Positions 16,678-25,353 of a stretch of 35,842 nt of DNA are shown here, one piece after another. Position 1 is the first letter of the stretch, and each line of letters opens with the position of its first letter. The position numbers were made by a program, and so were the translations under genes. The stretch covers positions 1 through 35,842 of the forward strand of contig CACCLK010000010.1 in assembly GCA_902546795.1 (NCBI GenBank). Reading direction: 5' to 3'. Under the pieces are notes generated by a model. That model was given only the letters and a program-made list of their open reading frames with translations, had not been told where the DNA came from and made no database searches. This DNA is from an uncultured Pelagibacteraceae bacterium. GTDB lineage: Bacteria > Pseudomonadota > Alphaproteobacteria > Pelagibacterales > Pelagibacteraceae.

Positions 16678-16776
16678 CGGTAACGGTCCTTTTGCCTGAG
16701 AGTTTCCGGGGTGGTTGCTCCTTCGGCGCCAATATTTGGTCTCTCCCGTTACGAGGGGACTCTCCCCCAAATAACC
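16608..16776 (-). promoter_or_regulatory. Tandem glycine riboswitch upstream of gcvT
   Basis: Two glycine aptamers in series. Aptamer 1 (about 16680-16752) is closed by a 7-bp P1 helix pairing 16746-16752 with 16680-16686. It contains the conserved GCCGAAGGAGCAA and CTCTCAGGCAAAAGGACC segments. Aptamer 2 (about 16614-16670) carries CACCGAAGGAT and CTCTCAGGTACC and is closed by the short pair 16667-16670 with 16614-16617. The leader has GGTTATTT (16769-16776), which can pair with the linker AATAAC (16671-16676) like the known leader-linker helix, and a small GC-rich hairpin (GGGGA-GAG-TCCCC) between leader and aptamer 1. There is no terminator before gcvT, so control is probably translational. 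Confidence 0.95.
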
Positions 16777-16786
16777 TAAAATGTCA

Positions 16787-16792
16787 ATTATA
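16787..16792 (-). promoter_or_regulatory. -10 box for the riboswitch-gcvTHP transcript
   Basis: TATAAT on the minus strand lies immediately downstream of the DMT-transporter stop codon and predicts transcription starting near 16780, just before the riboswitch leader GGTTATTT. No convincing -35 is present at 16-18 bp (AAAGGC-like), so the assignment rests on the perfect -10 and its position. Confidence 0.45.
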
Positions 16793-16793
16793 A

Positions 16794-17660
16794 TTAATTG
16801 TGAGAAATTTGCCTTTTATCAAAACTTTTTAAAATTAAGGCAAGTATTATAACCGCACCACCTACGAAAACGCTTAAAGGTGGTATTTCGTTGAGAAATA
16901 ACCATACCCAAAGTGGCGCAAATAAAGTTTCTGAAAGCATTAGCAAACCAATTGTTGCGGACGGTGTTGTTCTTGAACCAATAGTTATGCATATGAAGCC
17001 AAAAGCAAGTTGTGGAACACCTAATAAAAAACCCATAAAGATATCATGTGAAGTAAAATAAAATGACTCTGATAAAATTATTCCGTATATACAACTAAAA
17101 ATTCCAGAATAAAAAATTGCTGGCACCATATCAAGATTTTTGTATTTTCTTATTATCATAACTAAAATTGCAAAGTTAATTGGAATAGCGAGCGCAACTA
17201 AATTACCAAATAAGGAACCTTTTGAAATTGAGTCTCCGACCATTATTAAAATCCCGCTCATAGCTAAAAAAATTGATGAGGAACCAATAACAGAAACCTT
17301 TTCTTTTAAATAGAAATAACCAAATATTGCTAAGAACATTGTTTGTGTACTTATTATGAAAACGACATTAGCAACATTAGTGCTGCTCATAGAAACTACA
17401 AAAGCGACAAAGCTGAATGACATAACAAAACCACCGAGCGCTCCCGGAAAACCTGAGCTTTTGATTATCTTAAAAGTATTTTTTCTATAAATTATAAATA
17501 AAAATAGTAATAAGGCTAAAAGAAAAAAAAATGATCTTATAAAAAGAATTTGCCAAATAGACGCTTGCTCAAAAGATCTTATAATATAACCGCCCCAGCT
17601 TAAACAAAAACCACCGAAGCAAACTAAAAGAAATCCTGGTAATTTATAAAGAGATTTCAT
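16794..17660 (-). CDS. EamA/DMT superfamily permease
   Basis: A 288-residue inner-membrane protein with ten hydrophobic helices arranged as two EamA repeats, the drug/metabolite transporter layout. The first repeat ends near FGYFYLKEKVSVIG (about 113-126). The second ends with ETLFAPLWVWLFLNEIPP (about 245-262); both are the usual repeat-end motifs (acidic residue then P/V). Members export amino acids, nucleosides or other metabolites; the substrate here is unknown. It starts one base after the MATE gene stops, so the two exporters form an operon, and the gcv promoter lies at its 3' end. Confidence 0.88.
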   Translation of the reverse strand: MKSLYKLPGFLLVCFGGFCLSWGGYIIRSFEQASIWQILFIRSFFFLLALLLFLFIIYRKNTFKIIKSSGFPGALGGFVMSFSFVAFVVSMSSTNVANVVFIISTQTMFLAIFGYFYLKEKVSVIGSSSIFLAMSGILIMVGDSISKGSLFGNLVALAIPINFAILVMIIRKYKNLDMVPAIFYSGIFSCIYGIILSESFYFTSHDIFMGFLLGVPQLAFGFICITIGSRTTPSATIGLLMLSETLFAPLWVWLFLNEIPPLSVFVGGAVIILALILKSFDKRQISHN

Positions 17661-17661
17661 G

Positions 17662-18990
17662 CTAAAATTTTTTTAAGATACTGTTAAAATAAAATTTTAA
17701 AGTGAGAGATCTTAAAATCATAAATATTAAAAGTGATAACCAGATGCCATGATTTGATATTACTTCAAAAAAATACAAAGAAGTAGGAATATAAATCGCA
17801 ACCGAAATAATCATTGCATTTCTCATTTGAGATGTTTGTGATGCTCCTATAAAAATACCATCAAGTTGATAACAAAAAGAAGCTATCGGCGGGATTGCAA
17901 CAATCCAGAAAAAAAATCCATAAGATATAAATCTTATTACCTCTAAATCTGTTAAAAGATTTATTATATTTTTGCCAAAGATAATATAGGCAAATGATAT
18001 ACAAATTGATGTTATAAAACTAATCTCAATCGAATTTTTTACATTTGAAAGAAAAGATTTTTTTACTCTTCGACCCAAAGAATATCCAACAACTCCCTCG
18101 GTTGCGAAAGCATAAGCATCTAAAAAGAATGCTGAAATCATAATAAATTGTAATAAAATTGTGTTAACTGCTAAGTAATTTTCACCTAATTTAGAACTAA
18201 GATATTGTATCCACAGGAAGGAAAAGGTAAGTAGGATTGTTCTTATAAAAATATCAAAATTAATATTAAATAATTTGAATATTTTTTTTCTTGTAAATAG
18301 ATTTTTATTTAACCTTGGTATTATTTTAAATTTTTTAACTATAAAGAAATGGGTATAAAATACGAAGCATATAACTGATATATAAGCCGCAACCAATGTT
18401 CCTAGAGCGACACCAATTATGTTTAAGTCTAAAAACTTTACAAAATAAATACTTAATAAAATATTTAAAATACAAAACAAAGAAACAAGTAAGCTCGAGA
18501 TTTTAGTTTTTTGAAGACCTAAAAAAAATCCAGTTAATACGTAGATGATTAGTTCGGCTGGGGCTGAAAAAACTCTAACAGATATATAATTACTTATTAA
18601 ATCAAAAATATTATTTGAAGGTTTAAAGAAATATTTAACAGCAATCAAAATTTGATTTTTTAAAATTATAATTAAGACAGCTAAAATGATTGCTATAATT
18701 AAGCCTCTCATTAAAGAAGATACGATCTCCCTGTAATCTCCTTTGCCTAAAGCTTGTGATACCAAACCAACCGTTCCCATTCTCAAAAAACCAAAACTCC
18801 AAAAAATCATAGTTATAACAGTTGAGGCAATGGCTGTTGCAGCAAGATAACTTTGGTTTGATAAGTGTCCCATCAATGCTGTATCGACAATAGAAACCAA
18901 TGGAATAACTAAATTAGAAAAAAAAATTGGTATGGCCAATTTAAATAAGTAAGCCTTTCCCACATATGCTGGATATTTTATGTTTGACAT
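17662..18990 (-). CDS. MATE family efflux transporter
   Basis: A 442-residue multidrug and toxin extrusion protein with twelve predicted helices. The family signature at the first helices reads LAIPIFFSNLVIPLVSIVDTALMGHLS in segments (about 17-43), followed by FLRMGTVGLVSQALGKGD. The NxxxPxxxxxDTAxxG pattern is most like the DinF branch. Cation-coupled export of toxic metabolites or drugs is the family role; the substrate is unknown. It is co-transcribed with the DMT permease. It diverges from the TerC gene across 61 bp; TATAAT sits only one base before its ATG, too close to serve that start, so its promoter is unclear. Confidence 0.9.
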   Translation of the reverse strand: MSNIKYPAYVGKAYLFKLAIPIFFSNLVIPLVSIVDTALMGHLSNQSYLAATAIASTVITMIFWSFGFLRMGTVGLVSQALGKGDYREIVSSLMRGLIIAIILAVLIIILKNQILIAVKYFFKPSNNIFDLISNYISVRVFSAPAELIIYVLTGFFLGLQKTKISSLLVSLFCILNILLSIYFVKFLDLNIIGVALGTLVAAYISVICFVFYTHFFIVKKFKIIPRLNKNLFTRKKIFKLFNINFDIFIRTILLTFSFLWIQYLSSKLGENYLAVNTILLQFIMISAFFLDAYAFATEGVVGYSLGRRVKKSFLSNVKNSIEISFITSICISFAYIIFGKNIINLLTDLEVIRFISYGFFFWIVAIPPIASFCYQLDGIFIGASQTSQMRNAMIISVAIYIPTSLYFFEVISNHGIWLSLLIFMILRSLTLKFYFNSILKKF

Positions 18991-19051
18991 AATTATAGGA
19001 TAAAATATGATTTATTCCTCATATGTTTATTTATATAAGAAAAATCACATA

Positions 19052-19672
19052 ATGTTAGAACAATTTATAATTTCTATACAAATAATTTTAATTGATATTG
19101 TTATGGCAGCTGATAACGCGATCATAATAGGCCTTATAGCTGCAAATTTTGCTCCTGAAAATAAAAAGAAAATTATTGCATGGGGGGTTGCTGGTGCATT
19201 TATTTTTAGAATATTTTTTGCATTCGGAACTGATGTGATGCTTGAATACGCATGGATTAAAATTCTAGGTGGGTTATTGCTATTATGGATCGTAAATAAT
19301 ATCAGACAAGATTTATTTGGTAAAAACAAAGTAAGATCACCAGCGGTTAAATCAAAAGAACCAGTGTCTTTTTCAACTGGTGTTTATAGAATTTTAGTAG
19401 CAGATATAACTTTAAGTTTTGATAACGTTTTAGGCGTTGTTGGGGCTGCAAAAGATTACTACCATCTTATGATTATTGGCTTAATGTTATCTGTATTCTT
19501 AGTTGCTACCCTTGCAACATATTTTGCTAATTACATTCAAAATCATAAATGGTTAGGCTATGTTGGAATTTTTGTAATAATAATTGTAGCTATTCAATTA
19601 ATTGTTGGTGGCTTTATTAATATGGATGTACTCTCAATTAATGAAAAATACGAATTTCTATTCAGTATATAA
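19052..19672 (+). CDS. TerC family membrane protein (YjbE-like)
   Basis: A 206-residue integral membrane protein of the TerC/Alx group, closest in length and start to the YjbE subfamily linked to manganese or other metal export. Two acidic membrane motifs are visible: IVMAADNAIIIGL near residue 21 and TLSFDNVLGVVGAA in the second half, as expected for this two-repeat fold. I choose the ATG at 19052 because the product then begins MLEQFIISIQIILID like family members; an in-frame ATG at 19007 would add 15 polar residues. YjbE-type genes are often under a Mn-sensing riboswitch; the 61-bp upstream spacer is too short to hold one. Confidence 0.85.
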   Translation: MLEQFIISIQIILIDIVMAADNAIIIGLIAANFAPENKKKIIAWGVAGAFIFRIFFAFGTDVMLEYAWIKILGGLLLLWIVNNIRQDLFGKNKVRSPAVKSKEPVSFSTGVYRILVADITLSFDNVLGVVGAAKDYYHLMIIGLMLSVFLVATLATYFANYIQNHKWLGYVGIFVIIIVAIQLIVGGFINMDVLSINEKYEFLFSI

Positions 19673-19676
19673 AAAA

Positions 19677-19704
19677 AACTCGCCTAAAAATTAGGCGAGT
19701 TTTT
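19677..19704. terminator. Bidirectional Rho-independent terminator
   Basis: A perfect 11-bp stem, AACTCGCCTAA (19677-19687) with TTAGGCGAGTT (19691-19701), and a 3-nt loop. It is followed by a T-rich run on plus and preceded by eight A residues, which give a U-run on minus. It separates the convergent TerC gene (ends 19672) and outer-membrane protein gene (ends 19725). It is the only textbook terminator in the window. Confidence 0.93.
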
Positions 19705-19724
19705 AATTTTGTTTAAAACACTAA

Positions 19725-20396
19725 TTAGAATGTTTTACCTAGAGATATTCTAAGAGCAGAAGTATCTAAATCAGCAGTAATTGTGTTTGTACCTGAAGTC
19801 AGCTTAATTGTATCATAATCTGTATAAGCATATTCAGCTTTGTAGTACCAACCATTTCCTGTCTCATTTTTTATACCAATTCCATATTTAATTATGTCTG
19901 GTGATGCATCACCGTATGAAGATCCTGAACCTAAGTTCTCCTGTGTCTCTACGTCAACGCTTCCGATACCGCCACTTATGTAAAATCCACCATAAACTGG
20001 TAGTTCAGCGTAGAACACTATGTGGTCTGTAATCTCAGCTTGTGCACTCTGATCGTTAGTTGTGCTTGTTGCTGTATTAGTACCAGTAACAGAAGTTTCT
20101 ACATCTGATCTCTTTTTAGTCTTACTACTTACATCAGTTCCTAATGGAATATAATCGATACCGAAAGTTAAACCATAAAGATCCGTGTTGTATTCTGCGA
20201 AAATTGAAGGAACAAACGCTAAGTTGTCAGCAGATCCAGTCGTTTTTACAGATGAAGAATTCGAGTCAACCTCGTTACCATCCGCCTGTATGTCAGTGAT
20301 TGAACCTGTAAAACCAATACCGTAACTTCCAGCTTTAGCAGCCGTAATTGTTAAAACTAAAAATAAACTAACTAGTAATAGTTTAATTTTATTCAT
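19725..20396 (-). CDS. Outer-membrane beta-barrel protein
   Basis: A 223-residue exported protein. The signal peptide is clear (basic start, hydrophobic core, AKA cleavage site at about 22). The mature chain alternates glycine/aromatic strands (YGIGFTGSI, GLTFGIDYIPLG, GGFYISGGIGS, GWYYKAEYAYTDYD) with Ser/Thr/Asn-rich loops, and ends in LRISLGKTF, the C-terminal phenylalanine used by the Bam machinery. The size fits an 8-stranded small barrel. The function is unknown. It is transcribed alone, with an AAAGG ribosome site, a roughly 165-bp A/T-rich spacer upstream and a strong terminator downstream, as for a highly expressed protein. Confidence 0.87.
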   Translation of the reverse strand: MNKIKLLLVSLFLVLTITAAKAGSYGIGFTGSITDIQADGNEVDSNSSSVKTTGSADNLAFVPSIFAEYNTDLYGLTFGIDYIPLGTDVSSKTKKRSDVETSVTGTNTATSTTNDQSAQAEITDHIVFYAELPVYGGFYISGGIGSVDVETQENLGSGSSYGDASPDIIKYGIGIKNETGNGWYYKAEYAYTDYDTIKLTSGTNTITADLDTSALRISLGKTF

Positions 20397-20563
20397 AATT
20401 GCCTTTACTTTTAAATTAATATTAATTTACCTGATGACTCTTACACGAAAACTACATATTTGAGAAATTAAAAAAAAAGCCAATTTTTTTGAAAAAAGTC
20501 AAAAAAATGAGTTTTTAAGCGGTTTTTCTGTTGTATTTATGCCACACTTAACAATAAATAATG

Positions 20564-22072
20564 CTAAAAAATACCTTTGTTTTTCTGTTTATTTTTTTTT
20601 CTATATTTGCCAAGTATCTCCAAATTTAGTGATTTGAGATCGTTGGCTTTTAAATATTTTAAATTTTGTACTGTTTTTAAGAAAGACAATCTCTCTTTAG
20701 ATGTCAGCATTTTTTCAGTTAATGTATTAAATTTTTCAATGTAATGAGATCTTTTAAAAGGTCTTTTGCCACTTGGGTGAGCGTCAGCAACATCAATTTC
20801 ATCCTCTATAACTTTTCCGTCATCAAAGTTAATTTCAACTCTTGCACCAAAGCTTTTTTTGTTTGGGTCTGGATTGTGATATTTTTCAGTCCATTTTGGA
20901 TCCTCAAAAGTTTCTATTTTTTGCCAAAGATCTACTGTTTTTTTTCTATTTGCTCTCTCAGGAGTATAGGATTTAACGTGGTGCCATTTACCGTCCTCTA
21001 AAGCAACGGCAAATATATACATTATAGAATGATCTAGAGTTTCTCTACTAGCCTTTGGATCCATTTTTTGTGGATCATTTGCACCAGTGCCGATTACATA
21101 ATGAGTATGATGACTGGTATAAATATTAATTTTTTTTATTTTTTCAATATTATCTACTTTTTTATTTAATCTTCTAGCTAAATCAATTAATGCCTGGGAT
21201 TGATATTCAGCTGAATGCTCTTTTGTATAAGTTTCTAGAATAGCTTTTTTTTCCTCGTGTTTGTCAGGTAGGGGAACTGAATATTCTTTTTCTGGTCCAG
21301 ACAGAACTCGAGCTATAACACTATCTTCTCCCTCATAAATTGGGCTTGGTGCTCCTTCTTTTCGCATACACCTGTCAACTGCCTCGATAGCTAATTTGCC
21401 TGCATGCGCAGGCGCAAAAGCTTTCCAACTTGAAATTTCTCCTTTTCTGGATTGTCTAGTTGTAATCGTTGTATGTAGAGCTTGCTGGATTGACTGATAT
21501 ATAGTTTCTGTATTTAATTTTAGTAATGTTCCTAATCCGGCAGCAACACTTGGTCCTAGGTGTGCAATATGATCAATCTTATGCTCATGCAAGCAGATCC
21601 CTTTTACAAGATTCACTTGAACCTCGTACCCAGTTAGAATACCTTTTATCAAATCCAATCCACTTGTTTTGGTTTGTTGAGCTACAGCTAAAATTGGGGG
21701 AATATTATCGCCAGGATGACTGTAGTCCGCAGCTAAAAAAGTATCATGAAAGTCTAATTCTCTTACTGCTGTTCCATTAGCCCATGCAGCCCACTCACAG
21801 TCAACTTTAATTTTTGATCCAAGACCGAAAAGGGTGGCGCCATTTTTTTTTGGATGAGCTAAAGCCATCTCTCTTGCTGATATAACAGGCTTTCTATTAA
21901 AGGAAGCTATTGCGACTGACGCATTATCAATTATTCTATTTATAACCATTTCAATAGCGTCACCACTAGGTTTTGATTTATCAGATGCTATTTCTGCTAT
22001 CTTCCAAGCTAGCTGGTCCTCTTTTTTTAAATTTGATTTTGATGGATGGACTTTTACAATAATATTTCTCAT
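20564..22072 (-). CDS. prpD: MmgE/PrpD family dehydratase, probable 2-methylcitrate dehydratase
   Basis: A 502-residue protein of the MmgE/PrpD family. PrpD dehydrates 2-methylcitrate to 2-methyl-cis-aconitate in propionate breakdown; some members act on other hydroxy-acids. Family landmarks include [33 protein letters not shown] (conserved HPGDN), and [14 protein letters not shown]. The length matches bona fide PrpD. It follows acnA by 13 nt and has a strong AAAGGAG ribosome site. No prpB or prpC is in the window; if AcuI makes propionyl-CoA, this step would fit downstream, but that link is inference. The C-terminus ends in a lysine-rich tail. Confidence 0.85.
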   Translation of the reverse strand: MRNIIVKVHPSKSNLKKEDQLAWKIAEIASDKSKPSGDAIEMVINRIIDNASVAIASFNRKPVISAREMALAHPKKNGATLFGLGSKIKVDCEWAAWANGTAVRELDFHDTFLAADYSHPGDNIPPILAVAQQTKTSGLDLIKGILTGYEVQVNLVKGICLHEHKIDHIAHLGPSVAAGLGTLLKLNTETIYQSIQQALHTTITTRQSRKGEISSWKAFAPAHAGKLAIEAVDRCMRKEGAPSPIYEGEDSVIARVLSGPEKEYSVPLPDKHEEKKAILETYTKEHSAEYQSQALIDLARRLNKKVDNIEKIKKINIYTSHHTHYVIGTGANDPQKMDPKASRETLDHSIMYIFAVALEDGKWHHVKSYTPERANRKKTVDLWQKIETFEDPKWTEKYHNPDPNKKSFGARVEINFDDGKVIEDEIDVADAHPSGKRPFKRSHYIEKFNTLTEKMLTSKERLSFLKTVQNLKYLKANDLKSLNLEILGKYRKKNKQKNKGIF

Positions 22073-22085
22073 TTGCTAGACTCCT

Positions 22086-24770
22086 TTAGTTTATCATATT
22101 ACGTAAAACGTATTGAAGAATTCCACCATTTTTGTAATATTCAATTTCATTTTCAGTATCTATTCTGCTCAGGACTTGTATTTTTTTTATTGTTCCATCT
22201 TTATATTTTATTTCACAAGTTATCTCAGCTCTAGGTCTAATACCTTTTTCAATATCAACAACTGTTATAAGCTCACTACCATTTATATTTAATTTTTTTC
22301 TATCAAATCCCTCTTTAAACTGAAGGGGTAAAACCCCCATTCCAACTAAATTTGATCTGTGAATTCTCTCAAAACTTTCAGCCAGCACTGCTTTAATTCC
22401 AAGTAACTTTGTTCCTTTAGCTGCCCAGTCTCTTGAAGATCCTGTTCCGTATTCCTTGCCAGCGATTACAACTAAATCGTTATTTCTTTTTTTGTATTCC
22501 ATAGCAGCCTCGTAAACACTCATTACCTTACCGTCTGGTTGAAGAGTAGTAAATCCTCCCTCCGTTCCAGGAGCCATCTCATTTTTGATTCTTATATTTC
22601 CAAATGTTCCTCTCATCATCACTTCATGATTACCTCTTCTGGCACCATAAGAATTAAAATCCTTTTGTTGAACCTGGTGTTTCATAAAATATTCTCCGGT
22701 GGGGCTATCTTTTTTGATACTGCCTGCTGGTGAGATATGGTCAGTTGTTACAGTATCACCCAGTATCAACAAAGGTCTTGCATCTTTAATTTTTTTAAAT
22801 CCCTCAGGTTTATCTGGTAAGTTTTCAAAAAAAGGAGGTTTTTTAACATAGGTGGAATTTTCTTCCCAATTATAAATGCTGCTATCAACTGTTCTTATTG
22901 AACTCCATTCTTTGGGGCCCTCAGATACGTTTGAATATCTGCTTACGAACATTTCAGCAGAAATAGAGGTAAGAATTAGATCCTCTATTTCTTTATTAGA
23001 TGGCCAAATATCTTTTAGAAAAACATCTTTACCCGATTTATCTTTTCCAAGTGGTTCTTTATAAAGATCATGTTGCATCGAACCCGCTATCGCATAAGCA
23101 ACGACTAATGGAGGCGACGCGAGATAATTTGCTTTGACGTCAGGATTAATTCTTCCCTCAAAATTTCTATTTCCTGATAAAACTGAAACAGCATAAAGAT
23201 TTTCTTTATGAATAGCGTCAGAAATATTTTGATTTAAAGGACCTGAATTACCAATACAAGTAGTGCAACCATATCCAACGAGATTAAAACCAAGCTCGTC
23301 CAAATACTTATTTAATCCTGCTTTTTCTAAATAATCAGTTACTACTTGTGAACCTGGTGCTAAAGAGGTTTTTACCCATGGTTTTACCTTGAGACCCTTC
23401 TCAATTGCTTTTTTTGCTAGAAGTCCAGCACCAATTAAAACACTTGGATTTGATGTATTGGTACAAGAGGTTATTGCAGCAATAACAATATTACCATCCT
23501 TCAACTCGTAGTCAGTATTATTTACTTTAGCGATTTTTTCTTTTTTTCTACCAGTGTTAGTCTCAAAAGATTTTTTGAATGATGATGCGGCTTGTGTCAA
23601 TAATACTTTATCCTGAGGTCTTTTAGGTCCAGAAATACTTGGAACAACTGATTTTAAATCTAAGGATATAGTATCGGAAAAAATTATTTCATTGCTTGAC
23701 CATAAACCTTGTTCTTTAGAATATTTTTCAACAAGTTCAATTGTATGATTGTCTCTCCCAGAAAATTTAAGATATTTAATTGTTTCTTCGTCTACTGGAA
23801 AAAAACCACATGTTGCTCCGTATTCTGGTGCCATATTTGCAATCGTTGCTCTATCAGCTAAAGTTAAATTTTTTAAACCATCACCAAAAAATTCAACGAA
23901 CTTGCCAACCACACCTTTTTTTCTTAAAATTTCTACTATTGTTAAAACTAAATCTGTAGCAGTTGTTCCCTCATTCATTTTACCTTTAATTTCAAAACCT
24001 ATTACCTCTGGTATCAGCATTGAAATAGGTTGACCAAGCATACCCGCCTCTGCTTCTATGCCTCCTACTCCCCAACCTAGAACAGATAAACCATTAACCA
24101 TAGTTGTATGGCTATCAGTTCCGACCAAAGTATCTGGAAATGCGTAAGTATCATTCTGAGTTTTTATTGTCCAAACAACTTTTGAAAGATACTCAAGGTT
24201 GACTTGATGACAAATTCCTGTTCCAGGAGGAACTACTCTAAAATTATTAAATGCATTTTGACCCCATTTCAAAAATGAGTATCTTTCACTATTTCTATTA
24301 AACTCCCTCTCAACATTTTTACTAAAAGAATCTGTGTTTGCATAGTTATCAACCATTACAGAGTGATCAATAACAAGATCAACGGTTGATAAAGGGTTTA
24401 TCTTATTGGGATCTTTATTTTTAGATTTAAGAGCATCTCGCATAGCAGCTAGATCAGCTACGGCAGGAATTCCGGTGTAGTCTTGTAACAAAACTCTAGA
24501 AGGTCTGTAAGCTATTTCAGTTTTAGAGGATTGTGATTTTAACCAATCTTTAAGCGCGTTGATTTGTTTCTTATCAACTGTTTTATTGTCTTCGAATCTA
24601 AGCAAATTTTCCAACAAAACCTTTAATGATTTTGGCAATTTGTTTATTCCTTTTAAACCATTTTTTTCTGCTTTTTTTAAGCTAAAAAATTTATAATTTT
24701 TTCCTGAAATTTTTAAATTGTCAATCGAGTCGAAAGAGTTTTTGCTATTTATTTTCATTGCACTATACAT
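22086..24770 (-). CDS. acnA: Aconitate hydratase A
   Basis: An 894-residue iron-sulphur aconitase that interconverts citrate and isocitrate in the TCA cycle. The cluster cysteines are C436 (SCTNTSNPS) and C502/C505 (GCTTCIGNSG). The swivel domain with YGTGSSRDWAAKGT, near the C-terminus, is intact. The length matches the AcnA/IRP1 class. Two start codons are possible: ATG 24770, overlapping lysE by 8 nt, and ATG 24758, four bases after the lysE stop; neither has a Shine-Dalgarno. It is followed by prpD. Besides citrate, AcnA-type enzymes can hydrate 2-methyl-cis-aconitate made by PrpD, which would explain the pairing. Confidence 0.95.
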   Translation of the reverse strand: MYSAMKINSKNSFDSIDNLKISGKNYKFFSLKKAEKNGLKGINKLPKSLKVLLENLLRFEDNKTVDKKQINALKDWLKSQSSKTEIAYRPSRVLLQDYTGIPAVADLAAMRDALKSKNKDPNKINPLSTVDLVIDHSVMVDNYANTDSFSKNVEREFNRNSERYSFLKWGQNAFNNFRVVPPGTGICHQVNLEYLSKVVWTIKTQNDTYAFPDTLVGTDSHTTMVNGLSVLGWGVGGIEAEAGMLGQPISMLIPEVIGFEIKGKMNEGTTATDLVLTIVEILRKKGVVGKFVEFFGDGLKNLTLADRATIANMAPEYGATCGFFPVDEETIKYLKFSGRDNHTIELVEKYSKEQGLWSSNEIIFSDTISLDLKSVVPSISGPKRPQDKVLLTQAASSFKKSFETNTGRKKEKIAKVNNTDYELKDGNIVIAAITSCTNTSNPSVLIGAGLLAKKAIEKGLKVKPWVKTSLAPGSQVVTDYLEKAGLNKYLDELGFNLVGYGCTTCIGNSGPLNQNISDAIHKENLYAVSVLSGNRNFEGRINPDVKANYLASPPLVVAYAIAGSMQHDLYKEPLGKDKSGKDVFLKDIWPSNKEIEDLILTSISAEMFVSRYSNVSEGPKEWSSIRTVDSSIYNWEENSTYVKKPPFFENLPDKPEGFKKIKDARPLLILGDTVTTDHISPAGSIKKDSPTGEYFMKHQVQQKDFNSYGARRGNHEVMMRGTFGNIRIKNEMAPGTEGGFTTLQPDGKVMSVYEAAMEYKKRNNDLVVIAGKEYGTGSSRDWAAKGTKLLGIKAVLAESFERIHRSNLVGMGVLPLQFKEGFDRKKLNINGSELITVVDIEKGIRPRAEITCEIKYKDGTIKKIQVLSRIDTENEIEYYKNGGILQYVLRNMIN

Positions 24771-25353
24771 AGAACAAAATTACGCAAACGATAAGCAAAA
24801 AAGACATCGTATAATTAAAATTTTTGATAAATTTCTTACTTGTGACAAATTTTCTTAAATATTGACCTAATAAACACCAACTACTGATAGAAAATACTGC
24901 CATTAAAAAAAAAATAAATGTTACATAAATAACATCTCTAATATAATTTTCTTTCGTATCTATAAAAATAGATACTGCGGTCATGGCAACTATGATACTT
25001 TTGGGGTTAATAAATTGGAATAAATACATGTCTATAAATCTTATAGGTTTTTTTAGAGAATTTGTTCTATCTAAATTTGATAACGCAATCTTGTAAGCTA
25101 AATATATAAGAAATAATGACCCAAAAAATCTTATTGTTGACTGAATAAAATCAAATTTTTGAAAGATAATTACTAATCCTAACTCCATAGCAATTAGCAA
25201 CGAGGTCCAACCAAAAATAACGCCTAACATCAGAGGTATTGTTTTTTTAAAACCAAAATTAAAACCTGAATAAGCAGCAGATATATTATTAGGTCCAGGA
25301 GTAAAGGCAGTAACAACCCCAAAAAGGATAAGGGTAAAAATTTGATTGTGCAT
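24763..25353 (-). CDS. LysE/RhtB family amino-acid exporter
   Basis: A 196-residue membrane protein with six hydrophobic helices. The LysE-family opening motif appears as FTPGPNNISAAYSGFNFGFKK in segments (about 17-37), and the IYLAYKIAL helix and FQFINPKSIIVAM segment (about 110-122) are typical. Members export lysine, threonine, homoserine or related amino acids; the substrate cannot be assigned. Its ATG overlaps the cytochrome c stop by one base (TAATG), and its end overlaps the first acnA start, so it is within a DUF411-cytc-lysE-acnA-prpD run. Confidence 0.87.
   Translation of the reverse strand: MHNQIFTLILFGVVTAFTPGPNNISAAYSGFNFGFKKTIPLMLGVIFGWTSLLIAMELGLVIIFQKFDFIQSTIRFFGSLFLIYLAYKIALSNLDRTNSLKKPIRFIDMYLFQFINPKSIIVAMTAVSIFIDTKENYIRDVIYVTFIFFLMAVFSISSWCLLGQYLRKFVTSKKFIKNFNYTMSFLLIVCVILFYV

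Noticed and set aside
19007-19051. Longer TerC start adding 15 residues
   Set aside because: The added residues are polar and unlike family N-termini; a TATATA box at 19032-19037 would lie inside the extension.
20455-20525. A- and T-runs downstream of prpD as a terminator or phase-variable tract
   Set aside because: No GC stem accompanies the runs, and homopolymer tracts of this length are common throughout the window, including inside conserved genes.
22086-24770. Aconitase as AcnD (methylcitrate-specific) because prpD is adjacent
   Set aside because: AcnD usually occurs with PrpF in place of PrpD; the sequence motifs and length fit ordinary AcnA.
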